Shown: piece after piece, positions 1 to 8,255 of the stretch
How the letters are laid out: each line of letters opens with the position of its first letter
Numbering within the stretch: the stretch's first letter is position 1
Origin: Pseudomonas sp. CFII64
Lineage (GTDB): Bacteria > Pseudomonadota > Gammaproteobacteria > Pseudomonadales > Pseudomonadaceae
DNA: 64,000 nt
Direction of reading: 5' to 3'
NCBI RefSeq assembly: GCF_000416235.1
Contig: NZ_ATLO01000051.1
Span: 186,001-250,000 of the forward strand
Program-made: the position numbers and the translations under genes
The notes under the pieces: model-generated
The model's database searches: none
Told to the model about the DNA's origin: nothing
The model's input: the letters and a program-made list of their open reading frames with translations, nothing else

Positions 1-1
1 G

Positions 2-694
2 ACCGTCCAGCCCGACTATTCGCTCTCCAGCGTGCAACTGGAGGCCGTCATACCCAATCCCGGCAAGGTGATCTGCGTGGGCATCAACTACGTGGCTCAC
101 GCCGAAGAGGCTGGCAGGAAGGTCGGGGAATTCCCGGTGATATTCCAGCGGTTTGCAGAAACACTACTGCCTCACGGTGAACCTCTGGTCAGGCCAAAAG
201 TCTCGGAGCAGTTCGATTTCGAAGCTGAACTGGCCGTCGTCATTGGTAAAGGTGGCGCGCACATCGATCCGGCCGATGCTATGGACCATGTGGCGGGTTA
301 CACCTGTTTCAATGATGCCAGCGTTAGAGATTGGCAGTTCCATACGCACCAGTACGGTATGGGCAAGACGTTCAGGAAAACCGGCGCACTGGGCCCTTGG
401 GTCATTCCAGCAGCGGAAATTTCCGATTACCGTAAGCTGGTGGTGCGGGGTGTTCTCAACGGCGAACAACTGCAGGAAGGCAGCCTCTCGGAGTTGGCTT
501 TCGACATTCCGCATTTGATCTCCTACGTGTCCAAGGCGCTGCCGTGGAACCCGGGCGACATTCTAGCAACCGGCACGCCGAGCGGGATCGGCTTCAAGCG
601 CAAACCGCCGATTTTCCTGAAACCCGGTGATGTGTTCGAAGTGGTCATCACTGAAATCGGGACGCTATCGAACGGCGTTATTGACGAAGCCTGA
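2..694 (+). CDS. Fumarylacetoacetate hydrolase family protein (5' end outside window)
   Basis: The reading frame is open to the left edge and in-frame codons precede the first possible start (GTG at 32), so the gene is cut by the window. The visible part carries the FAA-hydrolase core: an EAELAVVIGKGG strand with the metal-binding acidic residues, the YTCFNDASVRD segment, a GKTFRKTGALGPW segment with the family's Lys, and the C-terminal PGDILATGTPSGIG signature. This family hydrolyses, isomerises or decarboxylates oxo-acids from ring fission. Lying 42 bases ahead of a VOC dioxygenase gene on the same strand, it probably processes that enzyme's product. The exact reaction cannot be read from sequence. 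Confidence 0.9.
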   Translation, partial: TVQPDYSLSSVQLEAVIPNPGKVICVGINYVAHAEEAGRKVGEFPVIFQRFAETLLPHGEPLVRPKVSEQFDFEAELAVVIGKGGAHIDPADAMDHVAGYTCFNDASVRDWQFHTHQYGMGKTFRKTGALGPWVIPAAEISDYRKLVVRGVLNGEQLQEGSLSELAFDIPHLISYVSKALPWNPGDILATGTPSGIGFKRKPPIFLKPGDVFEVVITEIGTLSNGVIDEA

Positions 695-736
695 GCGTTG
701 TCCTCTACACAATCATAAAAAAACTGGAGGTTCCAC

Positions 737-1297
737 ATGCCCGCGTTACCCACTATCAATTTCACCCATTCCGGTGTGTTCTGCTCAGACCTGGATCGGA
801 TGGTCGATTTCTACTGTCGCGTCCTGGGTTTCATCGTCAGCGATGAAGGCGTGGCCTCGACTGGGCATCGCCTGTTCTTCATGACGCAGAATCCGGAGCT
901 GCATCATCAGGTCGTGCTCTTCGATGGTAAGCCTGTCGATCTGCCGTTCAACCCGATCAATCAACTGTCGTTCCTGCTCAATTCGTTGGATGACCTGAAG
1001 ACCTACTACCAATTCGCCAAAAAAAGCGGCATTGAAGGCATCGCCCAAGTGGATCATGGGAATGCCTGGTCGATTTACTTCAAAGACCCTGAAGGCAACC
1101 CCGTCGAAATGTATGTCGATACACCGTTCTATAGCGCTCAGCCGTGCAAGGAGCCACTGGATCTCGAACTGGCGAGCGAGGTCATCCTGGCCCAGACCGA
1201 GGCGATGTGCAGACGTCGTCCAGGGTTCCAGACGCGCGCACAATGGATGGACTCCATTCGCGCGAGAATTGAAGAACAGCGGGTCCGAATCGCCTGA
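737..1297 (+). CDS. VOC-family (extradiol/glyoxalase-type) dioxygenase
   Basis: 186 residues. The start is preceded by CTGGAGG about 7 bases upstream. The N-terminus (THSGVFCSDLDRMVDFYCRVLGF) is the classic first beta-alpha-beta unit of the vicinal oxygen chelate fold, with a metal-ligand His near residue 11. The second half has the YFKDPEGNPVEMYVDTPF signature with the ligand Glu. One domain pair is shorter than the usual two-domain 290-residue catechol 2,3-dioxygenase. Between an FAA hydrolase and a phenol-type monooxygenase it fits ring cleavage of the hydroxylated product. A glyoxalase-like or non-enzymatic role remains possible. Confidence 0.82.
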   Translation: MPALPTINFTHSGVFCSDLDRMVDFYCRVLGFIVSDEGVASTGHRLFFMTQNPELHHQVVLFDGKPVDLPFNPINQLSFLLNSLDDLKTYYQFAKKSGIEGIAQVDHGNAWSIYFKDPEGNPVEMYVDTPFYSAQPCKEPLDLELASEVILAQTEAMCRRRPGFQTRAQWMDSIRARIEEQRVRIA

Positions 1298-1397
1298 CCG
1301 TTCCGTCCGGTACAGATGAAGCCTGGTTGATGGGCAGGAGTACCTATCGACATCAACCAGCATTCGCAATCTACAACTACAAGAAGCGGAGTAGACG

Positions 1398-3035
1398 ATG
1401 GACTACGATGTCATCATTGTTGGAATGGGACCGGTGGGTGCCTTGTGCGCCAACCTGGCCGGTCTGTGGGGGCTCAATGCCTTAGTCGTGGACAAGTCCG
1501 AAACGGTCTATGCCAACCCACGGGCTATGGGCTTTGACCATGAGGTAATGCGCGTCTTCGGCAATATCGGCCTGTCTGACGACATTGCCGAACATGTCAT
1601 GCCTTATCGACCCTCGGAATACCGCACGACCGGTTCGCAGTTGATCAAGCGCATTGACGCTGCCAAGCCGCCTTTTCCACTGGGTTGGGCGCCAAACTAT
1701 GTGTTTTCCCAGCCTCCGGTGGAGCGTGCACTTCGCGAAAAAATTGCCCGTTTCAAATCGGTAACCGTTGAGCTTGGCTCCGAGGTGCTGTCGGTCGACT
1801 CCGCCGAGTCCCAGGCTAATGTGCGCATCAAGGCGAAGGACGGGAACGACCGTACGGTCACGGCAGCCCATGTGCTGGCCTGCGATGGCGGCACCAGTCC
1901 GATCCGCACCCGCTTGGGGTTGAAGATGGACGACCTGGCGTTCGACGAGCCGTGGCTGGTGGTCGATGTGATCCTCAACGAAGGGGCGGGGGAGGAGCTT
2001 CCGAAAACCAACATCCAGTTCTGCGAACTAGCCAGGCCGTGCACCTTTGTCGTCGGCCCCGGGCGACATCGTCGGTGGGAGTTCATGATCAATCCGGACG
2101 AGCAGCCTTCGGAAATCTCACAACCTGAAACGATCAAGAAGCTGATTGCACGCTGGTTGCCGGAGCAGGACTATCAGTTATGGCGGGCGTCGGCCTACCG
2201 ATTCCATGCATTGATCCTCGAGCAATGGAAAGCCGACCGGGTGTTCTTCCTCGGGGACGCGGCCCACATGACGCCGCCATTCCTGGCACAAGGCATGTGC
2301 CAAGGGATTCGCGATGCTTTGAACCTGGTCTGGAAAATCGCCCTGGTGAAAGAGGGGCTGGCGGCTCCGGATTTCCTGGAGACGTATCAAATCGAGCGTA
2401 TCCCTCATGTGCGCCAGACCACCCTGGCGGCCAAGGAATTCGGCGGTGTGATCTGCGAGCGCGACAGCGAAAGAGCGGCGAACCGGGATGCACGGCTGAT
2501 CGAACATATGAAGGAGAACCCAGGCGGAACCATCCGGCAATCGCTGATCCCCGGCCTGTCCCTGGGGTTTATCGCACAAGTGTCGCCGGCCGGTGAGCTG
2601 TTTCCCCAGCCAATGGTGATCAACCATGCCGGCAAGCAGGCCCTGCTTGATGAGTTTACCGGCCAGGCGTTTCGTGTGGTCGTTGCCCCCGGCTTCGATG
2701 CCACTGCGTTGTTGAGGTGTCTGCGTAGCAGCCAGTCGCTCAAAGGCTTGCCTATACATGTCGTGCGGTTGGTCAACCCTGAGCAATCAGGCGCTCGCGC
2801 GGCTGATGAGTATCAGGAAGTCGATGGGCTGTTGGCGCAATGGCTGGAGCAGCGAGGATGCAATGTGGTGATCGTGCGGCCCGATCACTACGTGTATGGC
2901 GGGGCGGTCACGGTGGCCTGGGCCATGGAGTTGCTCGAGGGCATGGAGCTTGCGCTGTGGTGCAGGCCGCCGCAGAAATCCACGCCGGCTCAAGGTGGTG
3001 TTTGTGATAAGACGATCAGGTTCGCACAGGTTTAA
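1398..3035 (+). CDS. FAD-dependent aromatic monooxygenase (PheA/TfdB/MhpA family)
   Basis: 545 residues, the usual length for MhpA-type hydroxylases. It has the N-terminal dinucleotide motif (VIIVGMGPVGALCANLAG, residues 5-22), the mid-protein CDGGTSPIRTRLG FAD/NADPH motif and the GDAAHMTPPFLAQGMCQGIRDA FAD-ribityl motif near residue 290. A C-terminal thioredoxin-like segment follows, as in phenol hydroxylases. The family inserts one oxygen ortho to a phenolic OH using NAD(P)H. It is the third gene of an operon with a ring-cleavage-type dioxygenase and FAA hydrolase, giving a complete short meta-cleavage route. A strong hairpin terminator lies just after it. Confidence 0.9.
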   Translation: MDYDVIIVGMGPVGALCANLAGLWGLNALVVDKSETVYANPRAMGFDHEVMRVFGNIGLSDDIAEHVMPYRPSEYRTTGSQLIKRIDAAKPPFPLGWAPNYVFSQPPVERALREKIARFKSVTVELGSEVLSVDSAESQANVRIKAKDGNDRTVTAAHVLACDGGTSPIRTRLGLKMDDLAFDEPWLVVDVILNEGAGEELPKTNIQFCELARPCTFVVGPGRHRRWEFMINPDEQPSEISQPETIKKLIARWLPEQDYQLWRASAYRFHALILEQWKADRVFFLGDAAHMTPPFLAQGMCQGIRDALNLVWKIALVKEGLAAPDFLETYQIERIPHVRQTTLAAKEFGGVICERDSERAANRDARLIEHMKENPGGTIRQSLIPGLSLGFIAQVSPAGELFPQPMVINHAGKQALLDEFTGQAFRVVVAPGFDATALLRCLRSSQSLKGLPIHVVRLVNPEQSGARAADEYQEVDGLLAQWLEQRGCNVVIVRPDHYVYGGAVTVAWAMELLEGMELALWCRPPQKSTPAQGGVCDKTIRFAQV

Positions 3036-3052
3036 AGCCTGAAAGGCAACAC

Positions 3053-3104
3053 GCCCTTCGCCTGGCACTGTCCACGAAAACAGTCCCAGGCGGAGGGCTT
3101 TTTT
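3053..3104 (+). terminator. Rho-independent terminator after the monooxygenase
   Basis: A long, slightly mismatched hairpin (GCCCTTCGCCTGGCACTGT pairing with ACAGTCCCAGGCGGAGGGC) is followed by a run of six T. It ends the FAA hydrolase-VOC-monooxygenase operon and separates it from the convergent GntR gene. Confidence 0.85.
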
Positions 3105-3122
3105 ATGATCGCTGAGTAAGGC

Positions 3123-3809
3123 TTATTGAAGCGTGGCTTGTCGACGCTCTATGGCTTCGACGATCCGACCCAGGGTCTCCTGGATGTGATTGCGCAGTAA
3201 GGAGACGGCTTTCTCAGTGTCGCGAGCCAGGGCCGCTTCCATCAACTTCTGATGCTCGTTGCCCTTGTGCCGCTGGGTGAGCCGTTGCTGGGCGGAAACG
3301 CGCCGGTAGCGTTCGGCCCGATCAAACAGCGAGTCGATCATCTTCAGCAACAATGGCGATGGGCACGCCGCGAACAGGGCGAAGTGGAAGGCCTTGTGTC
3401 GGGTCGACCATTCATCATCGAGCACCAGCACTCCGCTTCCGAGCTTTTTCTCGACCAGATTCAGGCGGTGAAAGGCCCCGAGCACATCGGCCTCCCAGGC
3501 ATCGTCGCCATATTGAATGGCATCGGCCAACGCCTCGCACTCCAGCAGACAGCGCATGCGCGTGATGTCGCGAAAATCAGTGACGGAAATGGGGGCAACC
3601 CTGAAGCCCTTGTTATCGCTGGCTTCTACCACGCCATCCTGGGTCAGTCGATTGAGGGCTTCACGAATCGGTGAGCTGCTGAGTCCATAGGTTTTGGACA
3701 ACTCTGCAACCTTAAGCTTTTCGCCGGGGGCCAACTCACAACAGACAATCGCTTTCTTCATCTTCGTCAACGCGACATCGATCAGCGGAATGCTGGGGGA
3801 GGGAATCAT
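3123..3809 (-). CDS. GntR-family regulator, FadR/FCD (VanR-like) subgroup
   Basis: 228 residues. The N-terminal winged helix covers about residues 10-75 (PGEKLKVAELSKTYGLSSSPIREALNRLTQDGVVEASDNKGFRVAPI, the GntR signature). A helical FCD effector domain follows, with the typical DFRDITRMRCLLECEALADA entry helix and a later His pair (RHKAFHFALFAAC) expected to hold a metal. Such regulators usually repress a neighbouring catabolic operon until an acid ligand binds. It is divergent from the DUF1302 gene, and the gap contains a perfect palindrome suited as its operator. Confidence 0.9.
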   Translation of the reverse strand: MIPSPSIPLIDVALTKMKKAIVCCELAPGEKLKVAELSKTYGLSSSPIREALNRLTQDGVVEASDNKGFRVAPISVTDFRDITRMRCLLECEALADAIQYGDDAWEADVLGAFHRLNLVEKKLGSGVLVLDDEWSTRHKAFHFALFAACPSPLLLKMIDSLFDRAERYRRVSAQQRLTQRHKGNEHQKLMEAALARDTEKAVSLLRNHIQETLGRIVEAIERRQATLQ

Positions 3810-3915
3810 GGTCGGAGTCGTCCTGAAATTTGCACCAAACGGATTTTATGCGCAAAACCAAGTTTAGTGCAAAGACTGATTTATCCGCTTGACTTTGAAT
3901 TTGCGCAGGGATAGG

Positions 3916-3929
3916 TTTTGTGCACAAAA
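3916..3929. promoter_or_regulatory. Perfect 14-bp palindrome TTTTGTGCACAAAA, probable GntR operator
   Basis: The 14-mer is a perfect inverted repeat in the AT-rich gap between the GntR gene and the DUF1302 gene. Related half-site words (TTTGCAC, TGCGCAAAA, GTGCAAA) occur on either side from about 3829 to 3885. The position suits autoregulation plus control of the transport genes. Binding is inferred. Confidence 0.55.
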
Positions 3930-4043
3930 TATATTTAGGTGCATCAATTATATTTTTACGCACATAAGCAATGCCAGCGGTATTCGCGGCCAAGGCTGCG
4001 AGTGGATGACCTTTTACAAAAACAAAAAAACAGGAACATCTCC

Positions 4044-5696
4044 ATGAAAACAGCCAACCAGCGGTTCTGCCCGTTGCCGGTATCCAGCCTTGCCTGCGCA
4101 GTCAGCGCAACGGTACTGCTGGGTCTTTCAACCCAGGCTCAAGCCTTCCAGATCGACACCGGCAACCCCGATCTTTCGGCGACTTGGGATAACACCATCA
4201 AGTACAGCAACGCCTGGCGCGTGAACAAACTCGATCACAAGGTGGCGGTAGGCCCTGGGACATCCAACAGCAACTCCAACCTGGACGACGGCGATCGAAA
4301 TTTCGATCGCGGGCTCATTTCCAATCGCCTGGATATCCTTTCCGAGTTCGACATCAAATACAAAGATGTTGGTGCACGCCTCAGCGCGGCGTCCTGGTAC
4401 GACAACGTCTACAGCCAGGACAATGACAACGATTCGCCGGGCACTGCCAACTCGGTGAGTGTCGACCACGACGAGTTCACCAGTGACACCCGCCGGATCC
4501 ACGGCCAGCGCACTGAAATCCTCGACGCTTTTGTCTATGGCTCGACGGAGATCGGCACGACCTCGTTGTCCGGGCGGCTCGGGCAGTTCACGCAGATCTA
4601 CGGTGAAAGCCTGTTCTTTGGCGCCAACGGCATTGCCAACGCCCAGTCCACCGTGGACCTGGTGAAGCTTCAGTCAGTCCCTGGTTCTCAATTCAAAGAA
4701 ATCTTGATGCCCACCAAGCAGGTGTCCGGCAACTGGCAACTGAATGACACCGTGAGTGTGGGGGCCTACTACCAATTCGAATGGAACAAGACCCGTTTGC
4801 CCGCCGCGGGCAGCTACTTCAGTGGCTCGGACTTTGTGGGTGAAGGCGGGGAACGGGTGTTCTTTCCAACCGGTGAACTGCGCCATGGCAAGGACAAGGA
4901 TGCAAGGGATTCCGGGCAGTTCGGCGCGCAGTTGAAGTTCGCTGTCGAGGACTGGGAGTTCGGTCTCTACGCCGCGAAATATCACGAAAAGACGCCGGTA
5001 TTTTACTTCCGTCCGGCCGCGCTGGTGCCGGGCGCCGATGACTCGTTTATCAATGTCTATCCCGAGGATGTGAAGGTCTTCGGCGCGAGCTTCAGCACGC
5101 TGGTGGGCGAAGCCAATATCGCCGGTGAAACATCCATCAGGCTCGATACGCCCTTGGCAGGCGTCGGCGGAACCATCATCACTGGCATGGACGCCGACAA
5201 CGATTCCAACCCCGCGTACCCGATCGGTCGGTCGTGGCATGCCCAGGTATCGATGATCAATGTCTATGGAGGATCCGCTCTGTGGGATGGCGCTTCCCTG
5301 GTCGGTGAATTGGCGTTTAACCGACGGCTGAGCGTCACCAAAAATGCCGATCAACTGGACCCCAACACCACGCGCGATGCATTCGCCATGCGCTTCACGT
5401 TTGAACCGCAATATTTCCAGGTCTTTCCCGGCATCGATGTCCAAGCGCCGATCACCCTTGGCTACAACCCGTCCGGGCGTTCTTCCGTCACGCCGCAGGC
5501 CTTTGGACCGGAACATGGCGGCGACCTGACGCTGGGTCTCAAGGCCGATTACAAGAAGCAGTGGTACGCCTCGCTGAGCTACACCAACTTCTTTGGTGAG
5601 GCCGGGCCGGTTATCAACTCAGCCAACTCCTTTACCTACCAGCAAAACATGAAAGACCGAGATTTCGTGGCGTTTTCGATCCAGCGAACCTTTTAA
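4044..5696 (+). CDS. DUF1302 family outer-membrane barrel protein
   Basis: 550 residues from the ATG at 4044. An in-frame upstream ATG at 3939 would add 35 residues that look non-coding and hide the signal peptide, so it is rejected. A signal peptide (hydrophobic ACAVSATVLLGL, cleavage after QAQA) is followed by alternating amphipathic strands rich in Trp/Tyr/Asp, ending in a terminal Phe (SIQRTF) as outer-membrane barrels do. DUF1302 proteins are encoded next to DUF1329 and RND exporters beside catabolic clusters for hydrophobic compounds. A substrate channel across the outer membrane is likely but inferred. Confidence 0.88.
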   Translation: MKTANQRFCPLPVSSLACAVSATVLLGLSTQAQAFQIDTGNPDLSATWDNTIKYSNAWRVNKLDHKVAVGPGTSNSNSNLDDGDRNFDRGLISNRLDILSEFDIKYKDVGARLSAASWYDNVYSQDNDNDSPGTANSVSVDHDEFTSDTRRIHGQRTEILDAFVYGSTEIGTTSLSGRLGQFTQIYGESLFFGANGIANAQSTVDLVKLQSVPGSQFKEILMPTKQVSGNWQLNDTVSVGAYYQFEWNKTRLPAAGSYFSGSDFVGEGGERVFFPTGELRHGKDKDARDSGQFGAQLKFAVEDWEFGLYAAKYHEKTPVFYFRPAALVPGADDSFINVYPEDVKVFGASFSTLVGEANIAGETSIRLDTPLAGVGGTIITGMDADNDSNPAYPIGRSWHAQVSMINVYGGSALWDGASLVGELAFNRRLSVTKNADQLDPNTTRDAFAMRFTFEPQYFQVFPGIDVQAPITLGYNPSGRSSVTPQAFGPEHGGDLTLGLKADYKKQWYASLSYTNFFGEAGPVINSANSFTYQQNMKDRDFVAFSIQRTF

Positions 5697-5720
5697 GCAA
5701 AGAACAGGCGGGCCCTGATA

Positions 5721-7073
5721 ATGATAAAAATCAAACTGCTATTGCTGTCCACTCTGTCGATTTCCCTGTCTGTCGGTACCGCGCTGGCGGCGGTCAGTCC
5801 TGAGGAGGCGGCAAAGCTCAAGACCACGCTGACGCCGATGGGAGCCGAAAAAGCCGGCAACGCCGACGGCTCTATCCCGGCCTGGACCGGCGGCTTGACC
5901 AAGGACGTCGCCGGGGCCAAGTTCGGCGATATGCCTGCCGATCCGTTCCCCGGCGAAAAACCGCTGTTGCAGATCACCGCCAAGAACGCTGCGCAGTACG
6001 CCGACAAGTTGAGTGAAGGAACCAAAGCCCTGTTGGCCAAGTTCCCCGACACCTTCCACCTTGATGTCTACGCGACTCACCGCAGCGCCGCGGCACCGGA
6101 CAGCGTCTATCAAAACACCTTCGCCAACGCCACCAACTGCAAGACCACCAGCAATGGCTTGTCGGTAGAGGGCTGCTACGGCGGTATCCCGTTCCCGATC
6201 CCAAAAAATGGCAACGAGGTCATCTGGAATTTCCTGCTGCGGGTTGAAGCCGAATCCATACAGATGGGCTATTCCAACATCATCGGCAACGCCGACGGGA
6301 CTCGGACGCTGGCCAGCCGGGGCGTGGAAAACTGGCAGTACCCGTACTACTACAAGGACGGTGCCGCGGATAAATGGTCCGGGCAGTATGCGCTGCTGCG
6401 GTTCCTGACCAGCGAGCCGCCGTTCAAGGCCGGGGAATCACTGGTGACCCATGACAGCATCAACGCTCAGCAGCCGCGGGACGCCTGGCAGTACCTGGTC
6501 GGCCAACGCCGTGTGCGGCGGGCGCCTACCGTGGGTTATGACACCCCGGACTTCGTCGCTTCGGGCGCCAACTATTTCGATGAGGTGCACGGCTTCATCG
6601 GTCATCCGGATCGCTACGACTGGAAACTGGTGGGCAAGAAAGAACTGTACATCCCTTATAACGACAACAAGTTCCACGCCGAAAAACGCGACGATGCCTT
6701 TACCGCCAACCACCTCAATGCGGACAAAGTGCGCTGGGAACTGCACCGTGTCTGGGAGCTGGAAGCCACGGTGGCACCGGGCAAACGCCACGCCGTGCCC
6801 AAGCGTCGATTCTTCATTGATGAAGACAGCTGGACCATCTCGCTGGTGGATGGCTACGACGCCGAGGGCAAACTCTGGCGTGTCTCCCAGGTGCTTCCAT
6901 TCGTGGTGCCGGCCATCCCTGCGGTGGTGGTCAAACCTGTGGTGATCTACAACCTGCAGGCCAAGACCTACAGCGTCGTCCAGGGTCTGAACGGGGAAAC
7001 CTACAGCGTGATACCGCGCAAACCCGAGAACTTTTTCACCGGCACCGCGGTGGCATCCGGGTCGGTTCGCTGA
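5721..7073 (+). CDS. DUF1329 family periplasmic/outer-membrane-associated protein
   Basis: 450 residues starting 24 bases after the DUF1302 stop. An N-terminal signal peptide (LLLLSTLSISLSVGTALA) precedes the mature VSPEEAAKLKTTLTPMGAEKAGNADGSIPAWTGG, the conserved opening of DUF1329. The rest matches the family's usual size and contains its RRAPTVGYDTPDF and FIDEDSWTISLVDGYD type segments. DUF1329 resembles LolB-like lipid-handling folds, so a role in carrying a hydrophobic compound between outer membrane and exporter is plausible. It shares an operon with the DUF1302, YCF48-like and RND genes. Confidence 0.88.
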   Translation: MIKIKLLLLSTLSISLSVGTALAAVSPEEAAKLKTTLTPMGAEKAGNADGSIPAWTGGLTKDVAGAKFGDMPADPFPGEKPLLQITAKNAAQYADKLSEGTKALLAKFPDTFHLDVYATHRSAAAPDSVYQNTFANATNCKTTSNGLSVEGCYGGIPFPIPKNGNEVIWNFLLRVEAESIQMGYSNIIGNADGTRTLASRGVENWQYPYYYKDGAADKWSGQYALLRFLTSEPPFKAGESLVTHDSINAQQPRDAWQYLVGQRRVRRAPTVGYDTPDFVASGANYFDEVHGFIGHPDRYDWKLVGKKELYIPYNDNKFHAEKRDDAFTANHLNADKVRWELHRVWELEATVAPGKRHAVPKRRFFIDEDSWTISLVDGYDAEGKLWRVSQVLPFVVPAIPAVVVKPVVIYNLQAKTYSVVQGLNGETYSVIPRKPENFFTGTAVASGSVR

Positions 7074-7104
7074 GCCTCGCAACGGTTGATTAATACGTTT
7101 GTTT

Positions 7105-7136
7105 TCTGGAAGCGGTGCACGGTCATCGCTTCCAGA
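7105..7136 (+). promoter_or_regulatory. Perfect 10-bp hairpin in the DUF1329-YCF48 gap
   Basis: TCTGGAAGCG pairs perfectly with CGCTTCCAGA across a 12-base loop, with no T-run after it. It may be a processing or mRNA-stability element, or a weak attenuator, inside the operon. Confidence 0.4.
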
Positions 7137-7160
7137 GAGCGGCATCATCGAGGTTCAGAC

Positions 7161-8255
7161 ATGCCTACTTTCTATTCAGGCCCTATAAAGGCCTTCATTG
7201 CCAGCCTGTGGATGGTGACGACGTTTTATGGCGCGGTCGCCGTAGCGCAAACGACGGGGTTGTCCCAGCAACCGGCGATCCACAGCGCGATGGCAACGCA
7301 ATCGGTCATGCTCAGTGTGGCCCGGGCAGGGCAGCGGTTGGTGGCCGTGGGCGAGCGCGGTTTCATCATTGTCTCGGATGACAACGGGGCGACCTGGCGG
7401 CAAGTCGGCTCGCCGGTCAGCGTGACATTGGTCAAAGTGCGTTTCATCGATGACAACCAGGGCTGGGCAGTCGGGCATGCTGGCACCGTGCTGCACAGCC
7501 AGGATGGCGGATCGACCTGGGCCAAACAGCTCGACGGTGTCCAAGCCGCCGAAATCGAACTGGAGCAAGCCAGGCGTGACACCGATGAGCGGACACCGGA
7601 GCGTCTGTCCCAGGCTCAGCAGTTGGTGGATGAAGGGCCTGACAAACCTCTGCTCGACCTGCTTTTCCTGGACGCGCAAACCGGCTGGGTGGTGGGCGCT
7701 TATGGCCTGGCTTTCGTCACCCATGATGGCGGGCTCAGTTGGCAGTCCATTCGTGCCCATGTCGATAATCCAGACGGATTACATCTCTATGGCATCGCGC
7801 GAACAGGAACCGATATCTTCGTCGCTGGGGAACAAGGGACATTGCTACGTTCCAGCGACACCGGCCAGACCTTCGAGGCGCTGACGCCGCCTTTCGAGGG
7901 GACGATCTTCGGTCTCGCACCGGCCGCCAATCATTCGATCCTGGCGTTCGGACTGCGTGGCAAGGCCTTCGAGTCCCGGGATCGCGGCGAGACCTGGAAG
8001 CATCTTGACACCTTGCAGCCGGTGACGTTGACCAGCGGCCTGCGTCTTGATGATGACGCGGTCTTGCTGGCGGACGAGTCGGGGCGGGTGCTGCGTTTTG
8101 CCGATGGCGACACGCATGCCGCTGTTCTTAAGATACCTCAACCTCGTTACTTCACGGGCATGACGCAAGCGGCGAACGGTGACCTGATCATCAGCAGCAC
8201 GCGTGGCATGCTCTCGTCCGCCATAAAAGTGGAATCGTCGGAGCCGCCACAATGA
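7161..8255 (+). CDS. YCF48/BNR-repeat periplasmic protein (photosystem II stability factor-like)
   Basis: 364 residues from the ATG at 7161, chosen because it gives a signal peptide (AFIASLWMVTTFYGAVAVAQ). An in-frame start at 7086 would add unlikely sequence. It holds at least five Asp-box repeats (SDDNGATW, SQDGGSTW, THDGGLSW, SSDTGQTF, SRDRGETW), predicting a beta-propeller. Despite the plant-derived name, bacterial members of this kind are periplasmic and often precede an RND exporter gene. Its stop overlaps the RND start by 4 bases, which suggests translational coupling and a physical partnership. Confidence 0.87.
   Translation: MPTFYSGPIKAFIASLWMVTTFYGAVAVAQTTGLSQQPAIHSAMATQSVMLSVARAGQRLVAVGERGFIIVSDDNGATWRQVGSPVSVTLVKVRFIDDNQGWAVGHAGTVLHSQDGGSTWAKQLDGVQAAEIELEQARRDTDERTPERLSQAQQLVDEGPDKPLLDLLFLDAQTGWVVGAYGLAFVTHDGGLSWQSIRAHVDNPDGLHLYGIARTGTDIFVAGEQGTLLRSSDTGQTFEALTPPFEGTIFGLAPAANHSILAFGLRGKAFESRDRGETWKHLDTLQPVTLTSGLRLDDDAVLLADESGRVLRFADGDTHAAVLKIPQPRYFTGMTQAANGDLIISSTRGMLSSAIKVESSEPPQ

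Noticed and set aside
4674..5516. Minus-strand frame of about 280 codons under the DUF1302 gene
   Set aside because: Antisense shadow; the plus strand has signal peptide and barrel pattern.
7161..8255. A photosynthesis-related gene
   Set aside because: YCF48-like propellers are named after a photosystem assembly factor, but the gene sits in an envelope-transport operon in a heterotroph-type context.
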